This document shows, one piece after another, positions 17,366 through 23,383 of a stretch of 33,477 bases of DNA; within the stretch, counting starts at the first letter, position 1; each line of letters begins with the position of its first letter. The notes below the pieces were generated by a model. It saw only the letters and a program-made list of their open reading frames with translations. It ran no database searches and was not told where the DNA came from. Origin of the DNA: an uncultured Clostridium sp. (GTDB lineage: Bacteria; Bacillota; Clostridia; Clostridiales; Clostridiaceae); NCBI RefSeq assembly GCF_934754915.1, contig NZ_CAKVKB010000033.1, forward strand, positions 1 through 33,477. The letters are read 5' to 3'. Position numbers and translations under genes: made by a program.

Positions 17366-18085
17366 TTAAATTCCTAATAAATTGTTATAATCCCATGTAT
17401 TTTCAAATGCTCTATAATTCTCTGCTCTGTAATTTACACATTCATCTAATAAATCAACTGGTGGTGCATCATAAACTTCAACAGTTACAGGAACTGATGG
17501 GTATTCACTGCTTTCATCTAATGCATTAGGTGTATTTGATAAAATTAAAATAATGTCCATTTCTGTTCTTAATGTTACTGTTGCTCCTTCTTTACAGTGA
17601 TTTTTGTCATAATGCATACTTCCATCTTCTTCAACATAAACCTTAGAAAATAAATTTACACAAGGTACTAAATCTCTTAGGCTCATATTGTTTCTTACAA
17701 GTTCCACTGCAAAATTTTCTTCTCCGCTTCTAAACCAGTCATTACCATTTTTCTGATAAGTTGTTTTTCCATACTTCTCATCAATCATTTTTCTTGTTGA
17801 ATAACCTGAAATTGAATCGTGCCATCCAAGACTGTCTTCAACTATACTTGCAAGAACTCTTCCATTATCACTCATAAGAACATTTCCTCTTGTAAGATGT
17901 GCAGTATATTGAGCCTTTAATGAGTCTGGCATGTTGTATCTTTCGGATGTATCTCTCATGTTATATAAAAGCATTGATACATTTGCATTATCACCTAATG
18001 CCTTAAAATGAATATATTTGCCCTTTCCTATATTTCCAGACCACTTTTCACCAGGTCTTAATGTTTTGCTCCAAATCTTTTTCAT
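17366..18085 (-). CDS. Urea carboxylase-associated protein 2; probable carboxyguanidine deiminase subunit
   Basis: The 239-residue DUF1989 protein has NANVSMLLYNMRDTSERYNMPDSLKAQ in parts near residues 33-60, then GNVLMSDNGRVLASI, DSLGWHD (His in the position of the HDT motif of its sister), RDLVPCVNLFSKV and TEMDIILILSNTPN. This is the signature of the larger urea-carboxylase-associated family, the second subunit of carboxyguanidine deiminase. It is the first gene of the operon, 28 bases ahead of its sister, with GGAG five bases before its ATG. The catalytic split between the two subunits cannot be told from sequence. Confidence 0.9.
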   Translation of the reverse strand: MKKIWSKTLRPGEKWSGNIGKGKYIHFKALGDNANVSMLLYNMRDTSERYNMPDSLKAQYTAHLTRGNVLMSDNGRVLASIVEDSLGWHDSISGYSTRKMIDEKYGKTTYQKNGNDWFRSGEENFAVELVRNNMSLRDLVPCVNLFSKVYVEEDGSMHYDKNHCKEGATVTLRTEMDIILILSNTPNALDESSEYPSVPVTVEVYDAPPVDLLDECVNYRAENYRAFENTWDYNNLLGI

Positions 18086-18143
18086 ATAAACTCCGCCTTT
18101 CAGTTTTATAAATCTATTTAATTTCTAAATTATTTTTAAAAAC

Positions 18144-18194
18144 AAAAAACATGCAATGGTGAAGATTTTTAATCTCTTCATGCACCATTGCATG
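18144..18194 (-). terminator. Leader hairpin of the guanidine operon (probable attenuator)
   Basis: An 11-bp perfect stem (CATGCAATGGT / ACCATTGCATG) is topped by a second 5-bp stem (GAAGA / TCTTC) and followed on the minus strand by six T residues, then G and five more T. It lies inside the 5' leader, about 60 bases before the first ATG and only about 14 bases after the predicted transcription start. This is an intrinsic terminator in form, so expression of the operon would need antitermination or readthrough. I did not recognise guanidine-I, -II or -III aptamer motifs before it. Confidence 0.75.
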
Positions 18195-18213
18195 TTTTCC
18201 TTTCGATACATTT

Positions 18214-18242
18214 ATTCTATCATCAGGTTATATTCTCAACAA
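18214..18242 (-). promoter_or_regulatory. Predicted sigma-A promoter of the guanidine operon
   Basis: TTGTTG (18237-18242) and TAGAAT (18214-18219) are separated by 17 bp on the minus strand. The start would be near 18207, just ahead of the terminator-like hairpin. Confidence 0.5.
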
Positions 18243-18272
18243 TTGTCCCAAATACTTATTTTTATTTCTAAA

Positions 18273-18312
18273 AATAGAACTTTAGTTACCATACTAATAG
18301 AAAAGTTCTATT
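18273..18312. promoter_or_regulatory. 11-bp inverted repeat upstream of the operon promoter (candidate operator)
   Basis: AATAGAACTTT (18273-18283) and AAAGTTCTATT (18302-18312) are perfect inverted arms with an 18-bp spacer, 31 bp or more upstream of the predicted -35. The position suits an activator site, possibly for the adjacent LuxR-type regulator; a secondary terminator for that gene is the alternative. Confidence 0.5.
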
Positions 18313-18318
18313 AAAAAG

Positions 18319-18359
18319 CAAAAAATTAAGGACCCCATAAAAATCTGGCAACCCTTAAT
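18319..18359 (-). terminator. Terminator of the LuxR-type regulator gene
   Basis: A 7-bp stem (ATTAAGG / CCTTAAT) extended by wobble pairs and followed on the minus strand by six T residues lies 15 bases after the regulator stop codon. It separates the regulator transcript from the operon. Confidence 0.65.
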
Positions 18360-18373
18360 CAATTCTTTTCTAT

Positions 18374-19129
18374 TTACCTATTAATTTTTGCTAATAGCTG
18401 AGTCCTGCTTTTAACTCCAACCTTACTATAAATATTATAAACATGCTTTTTTACTGTAGAAATACTAATAATTAGTTTTTCTGCAATATCAGCATTTGAA
18501 TAACCTGAATTCATAAGTTCTACAATTTCCTTTTCACGGGATGATAAATCATTTTTATTAATGAATTCTTCTGAAACCCTAACTAAATCCTTATTATTCT
18601 TTACTGATAAGTTTAAGTTTTCTATGATATTGCAAATATGTAATTTAAGTATATCAAGTATGTGCATATCTTTATCTGAAAAATCTCCTAACTTCTCACT
18701 TCTAAATAAATTAACTATTCCTAAAATCTTTTCATTTTTTATAAGAAGTATCCCACATCCATATGGTATATCTTGAGGCTTTAGAAAATTAATATAAAAT
18801 TCTGTTTTTCTTCTGATCTCATCTTCTAGAATATCAGTATCACGATAAACACTTGTATTCTTTTCGAAATCAAAAACATAATTTATATAATCTATATCAT
18901 AAAAATAATTTATATATTTCTCTTGACTCTCTGCACTCATTTCAATAAAATAAGACCTTTCTTTATCTATTTCATCATTTTCATCAAAAACCAAAAAGTA
19001 TCCTTTACTATATGGTATGAGCATTCTAAACATTTTTAAAAGAATACTTGTAAATTTTTTAAAATCCTTAATTGCATAAACCTTTAACAACATACTGTTT
19101 ATAGTGTTCCATTCATTTTCTTTAAGCAT
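18374..19129 (-). CDS. LuxR-family transcriptional regulator with GAF-like sensor domain
   Basis: In this 251-residue regulator, residues about 195-249 form the LuxR/GerE helix-turn-helix, with LSSREKEIVELMNSGYSN and the recognition segment ISISTVKKHVYNIYSKVGV. The N-terminal 170 residues look like a divergent GAF-type ligand domain (GYFLVFDENDEID..., GILLIKNEKILGIVNLFRSE); there is no phospho-acceptor receiver domain. It directly precedes the guanidine operon on the same strand, so it is the obvious local candidate to control it, perhaps by sensing guanidine. AAGGAG lies nine bases before the ATG. The ligand and target are inferred. Confidence 0.87.
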   Translation of the reverse strand: MLKENEWNTINSMLLKVYAIKDFKKFTSILLKMFRMLIPYSKGYFLVFDENDEIDKERSYFIEMSAESQEKYINYFYDIDYINYVFDFEKNTSVYRDTDILEDEIRRKTEFYINFLKPQDIPYGCGILLIKNEKILGIVNLFRSEKLGDFSDKDMHILDILKLHICNIIENLNLSVKNNKDLVRVSEEFINKNDLSSREKEIVELMNSGYSNADIAEKLIISISTVKKHVYNIYSKVGVKSRTQLLAKINR

Positions 19130-19207
19130 CTTAGGTATCTCCTTTTTCTTTAAAGTATTAAATCACTCAGCACTAATATTTAATAATAATATAAAAAAAG
19201 AAACTAC

Positions 19208-19226
19208 AACTTAAAATAATTAAGTT
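19208..19226. promoter_or_regulatory. Palindrome in the leader of the LuxR-type regulator
   Basis: AACTTAA and TTAAGTT are perfect 7-bp inverted arms around a 5-bp centre, about 16-34 bases downstream of the predicted start of the regulator transcript. It may be an operator (autoregulation) or an RNA hairpin. Confidence 0.4.
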
Positions 19227-19248
19227 ATAACTCCTTTGTTACAATTTT

Positions 19249-19278
19249 ATTATAAGCATCCTTAGATAAAATTGTCAA
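19249..19278 (-). promoter_or_regulatory. Promoter of the LuxR-type regulator gene
   Basis: Consensus TTGACA (19273-19278) and TATAAT (19249-19254) are separated by 18 bp on the minus strand, giving a leader of about 113 bases. It is the strongest sigma-A match seen in the window. Confidence 0.7.
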
Positions 19279-19492
19279 TCAATAAATTTGTATGTAATTC
19301 CATTATAAATTTATCACAGTTTATAATTTTATTCCCATTCGTTGCTAATTAATATATAAGAATTTATATTATTCTTTCAGCTTTATATTAAAATATTTAT
19401 TATTTCTTTTACGATCTTTTTATATCCTATCCCTGCATAGCAAGTAGTTTTATTTTTCACATTCGCTCAGCAGACTAAAAATCCATAATAAA

Positions 19493-19536
19493 AATATCCA
19501 AAGAAAGATTATATTTTCAAATCCTCTTTGGATATT
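19493..19536 (-). terminator. Terminator of the Feo operon
   Basis: A perfect 12-bp stem (AATATCCAAAGA / TCTTTGGATATT) with a 20-nt loop is followed on the minus strand by TTTTATT. It lies 70 bases beyond the small FeoB-associated gene. Confidence 0.75.
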
Positions 19537-19605
19537 CCTTAATCAAATTTATTTTGCTGATATGAGATTTTTATTCTAAATTAAATATACTCAGCATGTT
19601 TAGAT

Positions 19606-19779
19606 TTACTTTTTATCATCCTTTTTTATTTGTAAAGTTGTATCATGACAATGTCCTGCACAATGCTTACATCCAACTCCACATTGCAAAGACTTCCCAT
19701 TTTTTTTGTCTCGTATCATGCTTCTTATTATCAAAGCAATAATTCCAATTAAAACAACTCCAGTAATAAATGTTCCCAT
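19606..19779 (-). CDS. FeoB-associated Cys-rich small membrane protein
   Basis: This 57-residue gene was found by reading the gap after feoB. The protein has one N-terminal membrane segment (about residues 4-21), then a basic stretch and a Cys-rich tail, CGVGCKHCAGHCH (residues 33-45), and a Lys/Asp-rich end. This is the layout of the FeoB-associated Cys-rich membrane proteins (often placed in the same role as FeoC) that occur after feoB in Firmicutes. It begins 28 bases after the feoB stop with AGAGG upstream. The Cys residues could bind iron or form a redox-sensitive site; that is inference. Confidence 0.85.
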   Translation of the reverse strand: MGTFITGVVLIGIIALIIRSMIRDKKNGKSLQCGVGCKHCAGHCHDTTLQIKKDDKK

Positions 19780-19807
19780 ATCAATTAACCTCTTTTCCAG
19801 TTCAATA

Positions 19808-22285
19808 TTAAGCTAATTTTGGCTCTAATTCAACTTGTTTGCTTGGACGGAATAATAAGTAGATGAATAAGATAATTAATAATACAGCTACTACTGTTCC
19901 TATTCCAAATACACCATTAACAATTAAATTACCAATCTGATTAAATACAAGAGATACTAAATATGCAAAACCACATTGATATCCAACAGCTACTGCAAAC
20001 CATTTTCCATTGTTCATTTCACGTTTGATTGCACCCATAGCGGCAAAGCAAGGAGCACATAATAAGTTGAATGCGAGGAACGCATAACCACTTACTGTTG
20101 TAAATGAAGCTGCCATTGTTTGATAAACAGTTCCATCACCATTGCTATAAAGAATTCCTAATGTACCAACTATGTTTTCTTTAGCTACTAATCCAGTGAT
20201 TGATGCTACTGTAGCCTGCCAGTTACCAAATCCTTGTGGAATGAATATCCATGCAATTGCCTTACCAATAGAAGCCAATATACTATAATCGATTTGTTCT
20301 TCTGTTAACATAGTAAATTCACCATCTACAAATCCAAAGTAAGTAGTAAACCAAACAAATATAGTTGATAATAAGATAATAGTTCCAGCTTTCTTAATAA
20401 AGCTCCATCCACGTTCCCACATGCTTCTAAGTACAGTTCCTATTGTTGGCATATGGTAAGAAGGAAGTTCCATAACAAAAGGTGAAGTATCTCCGATGAA
20501 TAATTTTGTTTTCTTTAATATAATACCTGAACATATAATCGCTGCCATACCTAAGAAATATGCTGATGGAGCAACCCATGAAGCACCTCCAAATATAGCA
20601 CCTGCAACCATTGCAATAAATGGGACTTTTGCACCACAAGGAATAAATGTTGTTGTCATTATAGTCATCTTACGATCACTGTCATTTTCTATTGTACGAG
20701 ATGCCATAACACCTGGAACTCCACATCCTGTACCAATTAATATTGGAATAAATGACTTACCTGATAAACCAAATCTACGGAATATACGGTCCATTATGAA
20801 AGCAACACGAGCCATATAACCACAAGATTCTAAGAACGCAAGGAATATGAATAAAACGAGCATTTGAGGTACAAATCCAAGTACTGCACCAACACCAGCT
20901 ACAATACCATCAAGAATCAATCCTTTTAACCAATCAGCACATCCAACAGCATCCAATAAATTTTCAACCAATACTGGAATACCTGGAACCCATGTTCCAT
21001 AATCTGCTGGATCTGGTTCTGTACAATCATACTTATCTAAAACATCAACTGCTTCTGCTAAATCAGCTCCTGTAGAAGTTTCCATCTCAGTAGCTAATGT
21101 TTCTTCATCTTCAACTGCATATTCTGCTTCATCAGAATCTTTAAATTGAGATGCGAATTCTGCTAAAGCAACTTTAGCAGTTGCTGGATCAAATTCTTCT
21201 GATTCAGAATCTAATGCACCTTCAACTTCTTCTGTATCAATACCATTTTCTGAAGCATATGAAATAAATCCATTTACAACTTGTGCAGCGTCATTATACT
21301 CTTCATCAACTTCTTCATAAGCACTGCCTCCAGTAATGTGGAAACCATCACCAAACAAATTATCATTAGTCCAATCAGTAACCCATCCACCAACTGTAGT
21401 AACAGATACATAATATACTAAGAACATAACAACCGCAAAAATTGGAAGTGCTAAAAATCTATTAGTTACAACACGGTCAATTTTATCTGATGTGCTTAAT
21501 CCTTTATTTTTCTTATGATAACAGTCTGAAATAATAGATGATATATATTCATATCTCTCATTTGAGATTATACTTTCTGTATCATCATCAAATGCATCTT
21601 CTAATTCTTTTATTTCAGCCGATACATCTGGTGCATTTTCAATAAGTTCACTTATTTTGCTGTCTCTTTCAAGAAGCTTTATTGCAAAGAAACGCTTTTG
21701 TTCTTGTAGAGCGGCTAAGCCAATTTTATCTTCTACTTTCTTAATTGCTGATTCCACTTCATCTGCAAATTTATGAACTAATACATTTTTTCCTTTACTT
21801 GAAGCAAGAGCCACTGCTTTATCTGCTGCTTTTTCAATTCCAGTTCCTTTTAATGCAGAAATCTCAACAACTTCACATCCTAATTTCTTTCCAAGCTTAT
21901 CAATATATACCTTGTCTCCTGTCTTTTCAAGCACATCCATCATGTTTATTGCCATGATTACAGGAATTCCAAGTTCCATAATCTGTGTTGATAAAAATAA
22001 ATTTCTTTCAAGATTAGTTCCATCAACAATGTTTATGATAGCATCTGGTCTTTCATGTATTAAATAGTTTCTCGCTACAACTTCTTCTAAAGTGTATGGA
22101 GATAAAGAATAAATTCCTGGAAGATCGACAATAGTTACATCTTTATGTCTTTTTAATTTACCTTCCTTCTTTTCAACAGTTACACCTGGCCAGTTACCTA
22201 CATACTGGTTAGAACCTGTTAAAGCATTAAATAAAGTTGTCTTACCACAGTTTGGATTACCTGCCAACGCAATTTTAATTGCCAT
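19808..22285 (-). CDS. feoB: Ferrous iron transport protein B
   Basis: The 825-residue inner-membrane ferrous iron importer has an N-terminal G-protein domain: G1 GNPNCGKT (9-16), G3 DLPG (54-57), G4 NMMD (114-117; the usual motif is NxxD), G5 SALKG near 143-147. A helical linker follows to residue 270, then the membrane domain with the conserved GTGCGVPGVMASR (518-530), ESCGYMAR (486-493) and CGAKVP (550-555). Between the first membrane segment (about 278-300) and the next (about 459-485) lies an insertion of about 120 residues (311-430) very rich in Asp and Glu, which makes it longer than E. coli FeoB (773). It lies in an operon after two feoA genes. Confidence 0.95.
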   Translation of the reverse strand: MAIKIALAGNPNCGKTTLFNALTGSNQYVGNWPGVTVEKKEGKLKRHKDVTIVDLPGIYSLSPYTLEEVVARNYLIHERPDAIINIVDGTNLERNLFLSTQIMELGIPVIMAINMMDVLEKTGDKVYIDKLGKKLGCEVVEISALKGTGIEKAADKAVALASSKGKNVLVHKFADEVESAIKKVEDKIGLAALQEQKRFFAIKLLERDSKISELIENAPDVSAEIKELEDAFDDDTESIISNERYEYISSIISDCYHKKNKGLSTSDKIDRVVTNRFLALPIFAVVMFLVYYVSVTTVGGWVTDWTNDNLFGDGFHITGGSAYEEVDEEYNDAAQVVNGFISYASENGIDTEEVEGALDSESEEFDPATAKVALAEFASQFKDSDEAEYAVEDEETLATEMETSTGADLAEAVDVLDKYDCTEPDPADYGTWVPGIPVLVENLLDAVGCADWLKGLILDGIVAGVGAVLGFVPQMLVLFIFLAFLESCGYMARVAFIMDRIFRRFGLSGKSFIPILIGTGCGVPGVMASRTIENDSDRKMTIMTTTFIPCGAKVPFIAMVAGAIFGGASWVAPSAYFLGMAAIICSGIILKKTKLFIGDTSPFVMELPSYHMPTIGTVLRSMWERGWSFIKKAGTIILLSTIFVWFTTYFGFVDGEFTMLTEEQIDYSILASIGKAIAWIFIPQGFGNWQATVASITGLVAKENIVGTLGILYSNGDGTVYQTMAASFTTVSGYAFLAFNLLCAPCFAAMGAIKREMNNGKWFAVAVGYQCGFAYLVSLVFNQIGNLIVNGVFGIGTVVAVLLIILFIYLLFRPSKQVELEPKLA

Positions 22286-22398
22286 TTTTTATTTTCCTCC
22301 TTAACCACCTATTACTTTAAATAACTAAAATATAATTTCTAATAAATAATTAATTTTGTTAATCTTAATGAATTTCATTATCAATAATTTGATAATTT

Positions 22399-22620
22399 TT
22401 ATTCTACTTCAATCATTTCAGCATCTTCTTTTCTAAGAGAAAGTTCATATCCTCTCACTTGTACTTCAATAGGATCGCCAAGAGGTGCTACTTTACGTAC
22501 AAATATTTCACAGCCTTTTGTTATTCCCATGTCCATAATACGTCTTTTTATTGGACCAACTCCTGTAAGTTTTTTTACAGTAACTGTTTGTCCACATTTC
22601 ACTTCTTTTAATGTACTCAT
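22399..22620 (-). CDS. feoA: Ferrous iron transport protein A (FeoA), second copy in operon order
   Basis: The 73-residue SH3-like FeoA protein reads MSTLKEVKCGQTVTVKKLTG..., then RRIMDMGITKGCEIFV and a C-terminal VRGYELSLRKEDAEMI, the usual FeoA ending. It is cytoplasmic and assists FeoB. The ATG at 22620 has AGGAGG six bases upstream; a longer reading to 22656 has no ribosome site. It lies 113 bases before feoB. Confidence 0.92.
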   Translation of the reverse strand: MSTLKEVKCGQTVTVKKLTGVGPIKRRIMDMGITKGCEIFVRKVAPLGDPIEVQVRGYELSLRKEDAEMIEVE

Positions 22621-22799
22621 ATAATGCCTCCTACAATTATTATCTGAAATTTTCATAATTAACGCACTTCATCAGACAACCTTTATACACATATAAATAA
22701 AATTAAAACTTATATATAATATGCATAAAAGTCATCTGTATGAAGATTTAATCACAAAATATTCATCTTTATATAAATTTTATGTGTGTACTTATTAAA

Positions 22800-23009
22800 T
22801 TAAACCATAATACGGCTTGCCATACTTTTATCCAAAGCTACCCTTGAACCTTTAACATTTATTATCACATTTCCTCCAAGTTCAGAAATCACAGTAACAG
22901 TTTCACCTACAACAAATCCAAGACTGTTTAAAAATCTCTTTGTTTCATCATTTCCGCCAATTTTCTTTATGCATACTTCATTTCCTGTTCCAGCTAACAT
23001 TAATGGCAT
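22800..23009 (-). CDS. feoA: FeoA-domain protein, first gene of the Feo operon
   Basis: The 69-residue FeoA-like protein reads MPLMLAGTGNEVCIKKIGGNDETKRFLNSLGFVVGETVTV in parts and ends with a GSRVALDKSMASRIMV block. It is a second, divergent FeoA, a common arrangement in clostridia. GGAGGG six bases before the ATG at 23009 decides the start over the longer ORF to 23057. It begins the transcription unit under the Fur box. Confidence 0.9.
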   Translation of the reverse strand: MPLMLAGTGNEVCIKKIGGNDETKRFLNSLGFVVGETVTVISELGGNVIINVKGSRVALDKSMASRIMV

Positions 23010-23058
23010 AACAATCCCTCCAAACATATTCATTGTGATAGCAATTCTAATATTCACT

Positions 23059-23073
23059 TGATATTAATTATCA
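23059..23073. promoter_or_regulatory. Fur box
   Basis: TGATATTAATTATCA differs by one base from the Fur consensus TGATAATNATTATCA read on the minus strand (7-1-7 inverted repeat). It lies over and just after the predicted start of the Feo transcript, where a Fe-Fur repressor would block transcription. Confidence 0.75.
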
Positions 23074-23085
23074 TGTTCTATTCGT

Positions 23086-23114
23086 AGAATACCATATTTT
23101 TATTCCAATTGCAA
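23086..23114 (-). promoter_or_regulatory. Predicted promoter of the Feo operon
   Basis: TTGCAA (23109-23114) and TATTCT (23086-23091) are separated by 17 bp on the minus strand, directly upstream of the Fur box. Confidence 0.5.
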
Positions 23115-23332
23115 ATTTTTATCGCTAATGTAATGAAATAAATTTGGGTTATTTTGTTGAAATATTAATAATTTATTTACTACACTTACATTTTTATCTT
23201 TTTTAAGTGAAATTTTTATATATAATAATGTTTACATATTTTAATCTGCTAATTTTCTTACTATATTTTTCAGCTAATAACATTAACAATATACACTGCA
23301 AATTAAACCATAAATAACGAATTTGGTTTAAA

Positions 23333-23376
23333 AATACCCCTAACAGAATTATTTAAACAATTCTATTAGGGGTATT
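23333..23376 (-). terminator. Terminator of the SBP/GGDEF-EAL operon
   Basis: A long stem (AATACCCCTAA-AGAATT with its complement, one internal mismatch) with an 8-nt loop is followed on the minus strand by five T. It begins eight bases beyond the GGDEF-EAL stop codon at 23384. Confidence 0.85.
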
Positions 23377-23383
23377 ATAATGT

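Larger units (their letters stand above)
19130..19605. other. Intergenic region between the Feo operon and the LuxR gene
   Basis: This 476-bp AT-rich gap has no gene. It holds the regulator promoter (19249-19278), a small palindrome (19208-19226) and the Feo operon terminator (19493-19536). The stretch from about 19290 to 19480 has no recognisable signal. Confidence 0.7.

Noticed and set aside
18086..18320. Guanidine-I (ykkC) riboswitch in the operon leader
   Set aside because: The conserved guanidine-I core elements are not visible; only the terminator-like hairpin and inverted repeats are present. A covariance search is still needed to exclude guanidine-IV.
22340..22395. ATTATCA-ATAATT-TGATAAT before feoB as a second Fur box
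   Set aside because: The half-sites face the wrong way and the spacing differs from the 7-1-7 form.
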